Shown in pieces: positions 15,396-23,859 of a DNA stretch of 64,000 nt. The stretch's first letter is position 1; each line of letters starts with the position of its first letter. The stretch is from CAYMYN01 sp964394665 (GTDB lineage Bacteria; Planctomycetota; UBA1135; GCA-002686595), in contig CAYMYN010000006.1 in assembly GCA_964394665.1 (NCBI GenBank), positions 136,619 to 200,618 of the forward strand, given 5' to 3'. The notes under the pieces were generated by a model, which was given only the letters and a program-made list of their open reading frames with translations, did no database searches and had not been told where the DNA came from. A program made the translations under genes and the position numbers.

Positions 15396-18300
15396 ATGAG
15401 CACTCAGAGACTGAGTCTCGCTGCTGGCGCGATCCTGGCGCTCTGCATCGTGGCCTGGGTAGGCCCATGGCGCAGCGCAGCATCTTCGCGGCCTGCGCTG
15501 CTCGCAACGCCTTCCAATCTCGCGGCGGAGGAGGGTGCGAAGCGGGACTCGCGGCTCGAGAAGCAGGACGAGGTGTCCTCGGCGGGAGAGAGCCAGACAG
15601 CCGTCCGCTCCGAGGAGTCGACTCGGAACGCGCTCGGATCGGCGCGGGCAGCACGACTGCAGGGGCGGGTGATCGATACCCAGGGGCGTCCGATCGCGCA
15701 GGCGACGGTTGGTGTGAACGTGGAACAGGCCACGTGGCGGAAGCCGGCGCTGGCACGGGATCCCTCCGCGAACTTGGCGGCCGGCATTCAGGCGATGACC
15801 GGGAGCGATGGCTCCTTCGACCTCGAGTTGCGCGAGAGTGGGTCGGGAGTCAGAACCTTCGTGTGGGCTTCCCATCCCGACTTCGTCGCGGCCGGCCGCG
15901 AATGGGACGGGGGGTTGCTCGAACCGCTCGTGCTCACCGCCGGGGCTGGGGTGCGCGTTCAGGTCGTCGACGTGGACGGGCGACCGCGCGCGGAGGTGGA
16001 GCTCTTCACGTTCTTGCCCGACGAGCAAAGTGAAGGAGCGGCTCCCGACCTGAGCCCGGAACTGCGCGCGGCCTTCGTGCGATCGGCGCGCACGGATGGG
16101 GGAGGCCGGGCATCCCTGCCGGCGGGCCCGGGTGCGCAACACGTCACGGTTCGCGCGGGTGAGGAGAGCGCAGCTCCCTGGTACGGGCCCGCGCCCGCGG
16201 ACATCCGGCTCGTGCTTTCGGGCACGGTCTCCGTGTCCGGTCGGGTTCGATGGCCCGCGGGCTTCGACCGCCACGGGGAGTTGCGCATCACCGCCCTCGC
16301 CCGGTCCGCGATGGAGCGCCGCGCCCTAGGTCGGGCCGAGGTCACGGCGGATGGGCAGTGGGGCGCGCTCCGAATCGCGCGGCAGGAGGGCGCGGACTTG
16401 CTCCTGCGCCTCGACGGCGCGGACCTGCTCCCGATCGAGAAGGCTCTTGCGTTTCCCGACTCTGGAGGGCGATTGTTCGTCGACTTCGAGGCGCAGTCGG
16501 CCCTGGTGCTGCCGATCCGCTTCGAGGACGACTTGGGCCGTCCCGTGGTCGGGGCGCATGTGGGCGCCTGGTGGCAGGAGGGCGACGAATGGCGACAGGC
16601 GCAGGCCGCGGGGGATGGCGAGGGATTCGCGCGGCTCGCGGTGCGACCAGGGTGGCTCTGGATCCGGGGTCGGGCGTCGGGACACCAGCAGGTCGAGCTG
16701 GGGGCCTTCGAGCAGCTCGTTTCGCTGCTCGAGCCGATCGTCCTGCGCCTTCCGCGCGCCGGCCGGATCGCCGGTCGCGTCCTGCGCGACAGCGAGCCCG
16801 TCCCGTCCTACACCCTGAAGTTCTGGGGGACGGGCGGGACTGAGATCGGCAGCGAGTCGATCCTCGATCGGGCCGATGGCGCCTTCGAGGTCGATCGCGC
16901 TCCGCTCGGCGAACTGGCCATCGTGGCCATGGCGGAGGTTGGGGGCAGCAGCGAGATCGTGCGGGTTCGGGTGGATCCGGACGACGTCGCCCGGGTCGAG
17001 TTGCACTTGCGAGCGACCCGCAGCGGCAGGGGACGGGTCGTGGATGCGTTCAGCGGCGAGCCCATCGAGTCGGCCGTGGTGCGCCCATGGATCCGCGACG
17101 GTCCGGCGTGGATCGCGCCGACCGGCGCCGAGGTGCGCTGCGATGGGGACGGCGCGTTCGTGCTCGACGAACTCGGGCCGGGCGCCAACCACCTCGAGGT
17201 CTCCGCACCCGGTTACGCTGGCTCGAACGGCTTCGTCGAGGTGGGGGACGATCGGGAGCTCGTCGAAGTCGGCACGTTTGCCCTCGTGCGATCCCAAACC
17301 CTGACCGTCGAACTGGAAGGTCGATGGGGAGCGGACTGGGACTCCCTGCGCGTGCGCCTGCCGCGGGCAATCCCGCCGCGGGAGGGCACACCTTCCTCGG
17401 ACGGCATCGTGGTGTTCCCAGCCCACTCCGGGGGCGCGACCTTCATCGAGGTCGAGCAGCCGGACGGCGTGCGCACGGACGAGTTCGCCTACTTGACCGC
17501 TGGTCAGCCCTGGCATGTGCGCATCGCCCTCGAGAGTGTCGAAGCAGAAAACGTCGATGTCGAGCTGCGCGGCTCGGAACCGCCGCCGCCCGGCTGGTGG
17601 ATCGCGAGCATGACCACACCGGGTTCGGACGGCTGGCGAGGTCGGCGCGTGCCGATTCTCGCCGGCCGGGCCCGCGTGCCGGGCCCCTTCGGGGAGCACG
17701 TCGCCCTGGAACTGATCGACCCCTCGGCGCGCGTCGTCGCGGTGCGCCATCTGACGCGCGGCGCCGCCCTGTCCCGACCGGTCGTCTTCGAGCTCGACGA
17801 GCCACAGCGCCCGATCCTCGTCGTCGACGGTCGCGACGAGCCGCTCCCGGACGTGCAGTTGATCGTCGCGGTCCCGGGCAGTCGGTCCGCGTGGGCGGGC
17901 TCGGCCCGCACCGACAGCCGCGGTCGCGCCGTGATCTGCCTGCCGCCGGACAACACGATTCTCTTCCACGTCCTGTTCCCCGGCGGTGGGGGGAAGTCGG
18001 ACATCCGCCCCGACTTCCCCGCCGATCCCCACGAGCCCCTGCGCGTACGGGTCGAGGTCGACTCGGCTCTCCGGGTGCGGCTCGAGGATCGCGGAACGCC
18101 AGCTCTCGGTGTTGCTCCCGCCCTGCGTTCTCCCAGCGGCTTTCGCTTCCTCTACCTCTCCCACTCGGGTCCCGACGGAGTCAGCGAGTCGGGGCCGATC
18201 CCCTCGGGCTCCTACACGCTCGACGTGTTCGGGCAGGGGTACTGGGAGTCCCTCGTCCCGATCGCAGTCGGTCCCGGAGGGACCGAGGTGACGATCCCCA

Positions 18301-18602
18301 TTCGCCGCCTGGGTGGCCTCGACCTGCGGGTCGTCGGGGCGGAGGGACTCCCCGTCGCCGGCTCGAGTTGGATCCTGCACAGCGCCGAGTTCGAAACGGA
18401 CGTTGCGGATTGGGTGCGCAAGGGGCGCGTGTTGGCGGGCGCGGAGGGGATGGTGAGCGGGGCCGAGGGGACGCTCTCGCTCTCAGGCTTGCCCAACGGG
18501 CCCTACCGCTACTTCGTGCGCGCGCCGGATGGGCGCACGGCGGGCGGGGAACTCGAGGTACCTCCCCACGCGCGGACCGAGGTCACCGCGACCCTGCCAT
18601 GA
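15396..18602 (+). CDS. Giant membrane-anchored protein with carboxypeptidase-regulatory-like domains, copy 1
   Basis: The 1068-residue protein begins with an uncleaved-looking N-terminal helix (residues about 6-23, LSLAAGAILALCIVAWVG) and a low-complexity linker to residue 88. A chain of transthyretin-like beta domains follows. Recognisable starts are LQGRVIDTQGRPIAQATV (about 91), VSGRVRWPAG (about 280), IAGRVLRDSEPVPSY (about 455) and RGRVVDAFSGEPIESAVV (about 546). A later one is VDGRDEPLPDVQLIV (about 808), and the last, LDLRVVGAEGLPVAGS, is near 970. Each begins with the G-x-V...G.P...A.V pattern of the carboxypeptidase regulatory-like family, often with SDGSF or GDGAF turns. No catalytic residues are seen. 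It probably projects from the inner membrane into the periplasm as a binding or structural protein. Base composition is visibly less GC-rich than its neighbours. Copy 2 follows in tandem. Confidence 0.8.
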   Translation: MSTQRLSLAAGAILALCIVAWVGPWRSAASSRPALLATPSNLAAEEGAKRDSRLEKQDEVSSAGESQTAVRSEESTRNALGSARAARLQGRVIDTQGRPIAQATVGVNVEQATWRKPALARDPSANLAAGIQAMTGSDGSFDLELRESGSGVRTFVWASHPDFVAAGREWDGGLLEPLVLTAGAGVRVQVVDVDGRPRAEVELFTFLPDEQSEGAAPDLSPELRAAFVRSARTDGGGRASLPAGPGAQHVTVRAGEESAAPWYGPAPADIRLVLSGTVSVSGRVRWPAGFDRHGELRITALARSAMERRALGRAEVTADGQWGALRIARQEGADLLLRLDGADLLPIEKALAFPDSGGRLFVDFEAQSALVLPIRFEDDLGRPVVGAHVGAWWQEGDEWRQAQAAGDGEGFARLAVRPGWLWIRGRASGHQQVELGAFEQLVSLLEPIVLRLPRAGRIAGRVLRDSEPVPSYTLKFWGTGGTEIGSESILDRADGAFEVDRAPLGELAIVAMAEVGGSSEIVRVRVDPDDVARVELHLRATRSGRGRVVDAFSGEPIESAVVRPWIRDGPAWIAPTGAEVRCDGDGAFVLDELGPGANHLEVSAPGYAGSNGFVEVGDDRELVEVGTFALVRSQTLTVELEGRWGADWDSLRVRLPRAIPPREGTPSSDGIVVFPAHSGGATFIEVEQPDGVRTDEFAYLTAGQPWHVRIALESVEAENVDVELRGSEPPPPGWWIASMTTPGSDGWRGRRVPILAGRARVPGPFGEHVALELIDPSARVVAVRHLTRGAALSRPVVFELDEPQRPILVVDGRDEPLPDVQLIVAVPGSRSAWAGSARTDSRGRAVICLPPDNTILFHVLFPGGGGKSDIRPDFPADPHEPLRVRVEVDSALRVRLEDRGTPALGVAPALRSPSGFRFLYLSHSGPDGVSESGPIPSGSYTLDVFGQGYWESLVPIAVGPGGTEVTIPIRRLGGLDLRVVGAEGLPVAGSSWILHSAEFETDVADWVRKGRVLAGAEGMVSGAEGTLSLSGLPNGPYRYFVRAPDGRTAGGELEVPPHARTEVTATLP

Positions 18603-18811
18603 ACCCGCGGCCGTCTTGGCGGGGGCTCCATGGGCGGAGGGGTGGGGCTTGGTTCGACCTCGACCCCCGCGTGGAACGGCACGTCAGCGAGCAGCTTCGC
18701 ACTCGGCGGGAGGGGGCCTGGGCTCCGAGGCCGATCGTGCGGGGGCTGCTTCAAGACCTGCTCGAGGAGGTCGGCCCAGCATCGAGGAGAGTTCTTCATG
18801 TGCTCGAGTGA
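18599..18811 (+). pseudogene. Chimeric 70-codon frame at the duplication junction
   Basis: The frame starts at ATG 18599, sharing ATGA with the stop of giant copy 1. About the first 20 codons (MNPRPSWRGLHGRRGGAW) correspond to sequence that is non-coding after giant copy 2. The remaining 50, from about FDLDPRVERHVSEQ, match the C-terminus of the 310-residue protein, with REGAWAPRP and VGPASRRVLHVLE against SEGRWAPNP and VGPASRRALHALE. This is what a tandem duplication junction would leave: the 3' flank of one unit joined to the truncated gene of the next. It overlaps the next small gene by 14 nt exactly where the parental gene does, so it may still serve as a translation-coupling leader. A functional small protein cannot be excluded. 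Confidence 0.6.
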
Positions 18812-19031
18812 GAAGAAGAGAGTGGGGGCGCGGCTCGTGTTCGTGCTCGGGGTGGCCTTCGGGTGCTCGTTCGCGGGGAGCGCGGGCGGGCAGGTCACCA
18901 CGGGGCTCCCGCGGGCGGTGGTGCCGAACGCGCAGGGCGTGGCGGCTCCCGATGTCGAGGCCCCGGGTTCGGCCACGGGGGGCGTGAAGGTGGGGAGGGG
19001 GCCGGGAGTGGTGACGAAGGTCGGTGGTTGA
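18798..19031 (+). CDS. Small secreted glycine/valine-rich protein, cassette copy 2
   Basis: This 77-residue protein starts at ATG 18798, nine bases after a GAGGAGA site, and overlaps the junction frame by 14 nt. Basic residues (SEKKRVGAR) precede a hydrophobic signal peptide core (LVFVLGVAFGCSFAGSAGG). The signal ends near residue 30 and could be a lipoprotein signal around Cys-23, though the lipobox is poor. The mature part is glycine-, valine- and proline-rich (PRAVVPNAQGV, VKVGRGPGVVTKVGG). Only position, size and type match copy 1 at 15141-15350. The giant copy 2 begins 29 nt later. Confidence 0.55.
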   Translation: MCSSEKKRVGARLVFVLGVAFGCSFAGSAGGQVTTGLPRAVVPNAQGVAAPDVEAPGSATGGVKVGRGPGVVTKVGG

Positions 19032-19060
19032 GGGGGATCGATGTCCACCGGAGTCCGGGC

Positions 19061-22000
19061 ATGAAGGGCGCGGGGTATGCATGGGGGGCGGTGCTCGTCC
19101 TGCTCCTCGCGGTGGTCACGTGGTTCACGTGGAGAACGCCAAGCGGTCCCGCTCAGCGGCCCGAGGTCGAATCCAGTGCCGGGAAAGTGGGGCGGGTCGA
19201 CATCGAGGGGGAGTCCGCCCCTCCGGGGACCACGCGGAGTGCGGCGTCAGCCGACGCGACCACCGAGCCGCGGGCCAGCTCGGCAGCCGAGGTTCCGTTC
19301 TCGAGCCCCGCAACGGAGGCCCCACGGTCGGTCGCGACGAGCACCCTGCGCGTGATCGACGGGCAGGGACACCCGATCGAGGGAGCTTGGGCGACCTGGA
19401 CTCCAGTCGCCGCGCTACAGGACGAGTGTGCCCTCGGGCGGGACCATGGGGCGTTGCTCGCGTCGAGTCGACACGCGATCAGCGACTCGGAAGGTCGATT
19501 GTCGCTCGAGCGCGAGGAGGGCGGGGGGGATCAGCCGTGGCTGATGTGGGTGACCCATCCCGCCTACCAATCCCAGGCGCGCCGGGTCGGCGCGGGACGA
19601 CTCGGGGTCGACTCCGAGCCGCTCGTGCTCGTAGCCGGGGCTGGCGTTCAGGTGCAGGTCGTGGATNNNNNNNNNNCGCGGGAGGAGCTTGCGGACGGCC
19701 GCGTGCGTCTCACGGCGCGCGCCGGTGAGCTGCGTGCGCCGCCCTGGTATGGCTCGGCCCCAGCGGAAGTTCGTCTCGTGCTCGCCGGGACCGTGTCCCT
19801 CAGCGGTCGGGTTCGATTGCCAGCGGGAGTCCCGTTCCCCGACGACCTGCGCGTCACGGCGCTCGCCTACACGGACGCTCTCGTGCGCACGTTGGGCCGC
19901 ATGCGCGTTGGGCCGGACGGTACCTTCGAAGGCCTGGAGGTCGCCCACCAGACCGGATTCGAGCTCCAGGTTCGGGTGGACGGTCGCGGCCTGGTCGCGA
20001 CGGGCGAACGGGTTCCCTTCCCTCCTCCGGGTGGGCAGGCGCACTGGGTCCTGGAGCCCGAGGCGGCCGTCGAACTCGCGCTGCGCATCCGCGATGCGCA
20101 GGACCGTCCCGTGCATCCGGCCCACGTCGAGGCCTGGTGGCAGGCGGAGGGCGAATGGATGTCCGGCCAATGGAGCGCCGATGCCGCGGGTGAGGCGCGC
20201 GTGGACGTCCCGCCGGCCGCGGTCTGGATCCACGCCCAGGCGCCGGGTTTCCAGGCGTCGGACATGCTGGCGCTGGACCTCTCGACACCTTCGAACGATC
20301 CCTTGACGCTGCGGCTCGAGCGCGCGGGCAGCATCGAGGGTCGGGTGATGCTCGAAGGCGAGCCCGTCCCGAACTTCGTCGTCCACTACTGGGGCGCGAA
20401 TCAGGCCGGCGCGAACCGTCAGGGCTTCTCCGACAGCCTCGATGGCCGGTTCGCGTTGCTCGACGCCCCCGTCGGGCAGGTGAGCTTGGTCGCGCAGGCG
20501 GAAGGGCTCGCACCCAGCGCGCCCCGATACGTGGAGGTCGTCGCCGGCCAGACCTCCGAAGTCGAGTTCGAGCTCCATGCGGCGCGCAGCGCACGCGGTC
20601 GGGTGGTGGATGCGATCACGGGCGAGGGGCTTGCGAATGCGCGCGTGTCGACCTGGATCAAGGACGGATCGACCTGGGTGCAAGCCACGGGGTACTCGGC
20701 CGTCAGCGATGGGCAAGGGGGCTTCGCCCTCGAGCCCCTGGCGGCGGGCGCGAACCACCTGGAGATCTCCGCTCCCGGCTACACGACGCTCAACGGGCTG
20801 CTCGAGTTGGATGCCGAGGGGGAAGGGGGAGATGCGGGGACGTTCGCCCTCGCTCCGGCGCAGGATCTCCTCGTGCGACTCGTGAGCGACGGTCCATGGG
20901 ATTCCGGGGGGTTGCGTGCCTCGCTCGTCGGCGCGGATCCGCCCCAGGAACGACCCTTCTCAGCGGCGGGGGAGGCGCTCTTCACGGGGATCCCCGCCCG
21001 ATCGCAGACGGTGCGCGTGCTGTTGCCAGACGGAGTGGTGCTGGAAGAACGGGCCACGTTCGTCGCGGGCCGGCCGTGGCGGCTCGAGCTGCAGGTCGAT
21101 GCGAATCCGGGCGCCGGACTCGAGGTCGATGTCCGTGCTCCCGAGCCGCTCGGGAACGAGTGGTCGATCCGCACCATCACGTCCGCCGGTCGGGACCACT
21201 GGCGCGAGCGCCACGTCGCTCTGCTCGGCGGTCGCGCGCGGGTCCCGGGCCCCTTCGGCGAGGATGTCGTCGTGCGGCTCGTCGACGGGGAGGGACGCGC
21301 CAGGATGACCCGCCATCTGTCCCGCGCGCAGGCTTTGGGGGAGCGACTCGTCCTCGAGTTCGACGACGAGCGCCGCGAGTTCGAGCTAAGCGACCAGCGC
21401 GGCGACCCGATCGCGGGCGCGATGCTGATCTTCCATCTGCACGGTGAGGGATCCAACTGGTCGGAGGGCATGCGCACCGACGGCCGCGGACGCGCCCTTC
21501 TCTGCTTGCCTTCCGCGCGGGACGTGTTGCTGCACGTGCGGTTGCCCGGCGGAGGGGGCGTCGCCGATCTGCGGGTCGATCTGCCGCCCGAGCGCTCCGA
21601 GTTGGTCCGCCTGCGGATCGAGACCGATGCCCGGCTGCGGGTGCGCTTCGAGGACCACGGTGTGGCGGCGCAGGGCTTGGCTCCGCCGCTCACGGCCGCG
21701 AGCGGCTATCGCTTCCAGTTCCTCTCCAACTCCGACGCGCGGGGCTACTCGGACTCGGGCCCGATCCGAGCGGGCTCGTACCGCTTGACCTTCGAGACCT
21801 CGGGGTACTGGCCGATCGATGTCCCGATCGAGGTGCGCCCGGGAACGAACGAGCTCACGCTGCCGATCCGCCGGCTGGGCGGCCTCGACCTCCTCGTCCG
21901 CAGCGCCGAGGGGGCCGCGGTCAGCGGAGCGCGCGTCGTGTTGCGCAACCTCGAGTTCGGCGAGGAAGTGGAGTCCTGGATCGGGCAGGGGCGCGCGCAG

Positions 22001-22169
22001 GCCGCCCCGCCGCAGCTCGTCACCGGCCCCGAAGGGTCCCTGTCCCTCGCGGGCCTGCCCAACGGCGACTATCGCTTCCGGGTCCAGGCGCCGGATGGGC
22101 GGGTGGCGGTGGGGGAGCTGAGCGTGCCCCCCCCACGCGCGGGCCGAGGTCGCCGTGACCTTGCCCTGA
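19061..22169 (+). CDS. Giant membrane-anchored carboxypeptidase-regulatory-like protein, copy 2 (gapped, apparent frameshift)
   Basis: The paralog of the 15396-18602 gene starts at ATG 19061 with an N-terminal helix (AWGAVLVLLLAVVTWF). It keeps the same domain order: LRVIDGQGHPIEGAW, VSLSGRVRLPAG, IEGRVMLEGEPVPNF, RGRVVDAITGEGLANARV and LDLLVRSAEGAAVSGARV. Two defects affect the sequence as given. Ten Ns at 19667-19676 replace what, by comparison with copy 1, should be about 45-50 codons. At 22127-22134 a run of eight C shifts the frame; with seven, the protein would continue in register with copy 1 (VPPHARAEV...TLP) and stop at TGA 22167-22169. As written, the frame runs on past 22.5 kb. I therefore place the end at 22169 and regard the shift as a likely homopolymer error. 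The role is as for copy 1. Confidence 0.75.
19667..19676. other. Assembly gap (10 N)
   Basis: Ten undefined bases lie inside the second giant gene. Comparison with copy 1 (VQVVDVDGRPRAEVEL... to HVTVRAGEE) indicates that roughly 140 bp are missing. The frame happens to be kept across the gap. Confidence 0.95.
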
Positions 22170-22278
22170 GCTCGCGGCGCCTCTTGGTCGGGTCTTCACG
22201 GACGGCGGGGTGGGGCTCGGGTAGGCTGCGGCTGCCCGGGAGGGAGGTCCGCCGGGCCCAACTTCGATCCCGCACGCG

Positions 22279-23844
22279 ATGTACGAGAACTTCCGTCCCA
22301 CCCGCCGCTCCATCCTGCTCGCCCTGGCCGCCGTCGCGGGCCTGCTCGCGCCCGCCTCGTCGGCACGGCAAGCAGCGAGCGGGGCGAGCGAGCCGGTGCA
22401 CCTGGTCGTGCTGCACACCAACGACGTGCACGGCCAGGCGCTCGCGCGCACGATCGGGGCGAACGGGGAGCGGGTCGTGGGGGGGCTCGCGCGGCTGGCG
22501 GCCAAGGTGAACGAGATCCGGGCCGAACACACGGGGCCGGGGCGCGGGGTGCTGCTGCTCGATGGGGGCGATTGGTACCAGGGCACGCCCGAGGGCGGCG
22601 CCGACGGCGGCTGGCGCTTCGTGCAGGCCCTCGCGGCGGTGGGCTACGACGCGATGGTGATCGGCAACCACGAGTGGGACCTGGGCGAGGAGAACCTGCT
22701 CGCGATCCTGCGCCGGGCCCAGGTGCCGGAGGTGCTCGCCAACGTGCGCCTCGCGGAGGGCGCCGAGCGGCACCCGGCCTTCACCCCCTGGCGTGTGCTC
22801 GAGGTCGCCGGGCTGCGGGTGGCCGTGGTCGGGATGGCGACGCCCAGCACGCCGGCCATCACGCACCCCGACGCGCGGCGCTACCACTTCGCCGACCCGA
22901 GCGAGGAGCTGCGCGCCGTCCTCGGCGAGTTGCCCGCGGGAATCGACTTCGTGTTGCCCCTGACCCACGTCGGCCACGGCCCCGAGCGCGACCTGGCGCT
23001 GGCGATCCCCGGCTTGCCTTTGATCGTCGGCGGGCACAGCCACACCTTCGTGCGCGACGAGATCGACGTCGACGGCACGCGCATCGTGCAGGCCGGCGCC
23101 AAGGCCGAGGTGTTGGGGCGCGTGGACCTCTTCATCGACCCCGCGACGAAACGCGTGCTGCGCGTCGCCTCGCGCCTGATCGAGCTCGACAGCGAACCGC
23201 CGGAGGCCTTCCGCAACGCCGAGGTCGAGCGCCTGGTCGAGGAGCTCTCCCGCGCGACCGAGGCCGAAATGTCGGTCGTGGTCGGGACCCTGCTCGCCGA
23301 ACCCGTCGCGGGCGGCAGCCTGCGCTCGAGCGGGCTGGGGAGCTGGACCTGCGACGCCATGCGCCGCGCCGCGCGCGCCGACGTGGCCGTGCACAACAAG
23401 GGCGGCATCCGCAGCACCCTGCGCGCGGGCCCGATCACGCGCCGCGACCTGTTCGAGACCGCGCCCTTCTACAACACCGCCGTGGCCTTCGAGCTCAGCG
23501 GCGCCGAGCTCGCGCTCGTCACGCGCCGCGCCTTCGAGGGCCGCGGCCGGCGCGGCTTCGAGATGGCCGGCATGACGGTCCGGCTCGTCGACGACCCCGA
23601 GGGCGTCGGCGTGCGCGTGGCCGAGATCCGCGTGGGCGGCGAGCCCCTCGACCCCGAGCGCCCCTACCGCCTGGCAACCAACTCCTACCTCGCCGCCGGC
23701 GGCGACCGCCTGTTCGAGCTCGAGCGCGAGCTCCTGGTGCACGACACCCAGCGCTACCTGCACGTCCTGCTCGAGCAGGAACTCGCCGCCGCCGGCGAAC
23801 TGCGCCTCCCCAGCGACGAACGCATCCTGCGCGCGGAGCGCTGA
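22279..23844 (+). CDS. Periplasmic 5'-nucleotidase / UshA-family metallophosphoesterase
   Basis: The 521-residue protein begins with a probable Tat signal (TRRSILLALAAVAGLL, twin arginine at 8-9). The two-metal phosphoesterase domain follows with HTNDVHGQ near residue 51, LLLDGGDWYQGTP near 94, IGNHEWDLG near 131, and the C-terminal metal ligands VGGHSHTF near 255. The C-terminal 5'-nucleotidase domain has DVAVHNKGGIRSTL near 370, FYNTAVAFELSG and ATNSYLAAGGDRLFE, the usual substrate-binding elements. Both domains are complete, so it should hydrolyse nucleotides or related phosphoesters in the periplasm. A TAGGCT element at 22222-22227 lies 51 nt upstream. It follows the duplicated cassette but is probably transcribed separately. 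Confidence 0.92.
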   Translation: MYENFRPTRRSILLALAAVAGLLAPASSARQAASGASEPVHLVVLHTNDVHGQALARTIGANGERVVGGLARLAAKVNEIRAEHTGPGRGVLLLDGGDWYQGTPEGGADGGWRFVQALAAVGYDAMVIGNHEWDLGEENLLAILRRAQVPEVLANVRLAEGAERHPAFTPWRVLEVAGLRVAVVGMATPSTPAITHPDARRYHFADPSEELRAVLGELPAGIDFVLPLTHVGHGPERDLALAIPGLPLIVGGHSHTFVRDEIDVDGTRIVQAGAKAEVLGRVDLFIDPATKRVLRVASRLIELDSEPPEAFRNAEVERLVEELSRATEAEMSVVVGTLLAEPVAGGSLRSSGLGSWTCDAMRRAARADVAVHNKGGIRSTLRAGPITRRDLFETAPFYNTAVAFELSGAELALVTRRAFEGRGRRGFEMAGMTVRLVDDPEGVGVRVAEIRVGGEPLDPERPYRLATNSYLAAGGDRLFELERELLVHDTQRYLHVLLEQELAAAGELRLPSDERILRAER

Positions 23845-23859
23845 TTCGCGGCGCGCCGC

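Larger units (their letters stand above)
15026..22225 (+). repeat. Two tandem divergent copies of a 3.5-kb cassette
   Basis: Unit 1 (about 15026-18655) and unit 2 (about 18673-22225) share the same order: tail of the 310-residue gene, small secreted protein, and very large carboxypeptidase-regulatory-like protein. Each is followed by roughly 50 bp of matching non-coding DNA (TTGGCGGG... then GGGGTGGGGCT in unit 1; TTGGTCGGG... then GGGGTGGGGCT in unit 2). Protein identity between the copies looks moderate by eye, so the duplication is not recent. Confidence 0.75.
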
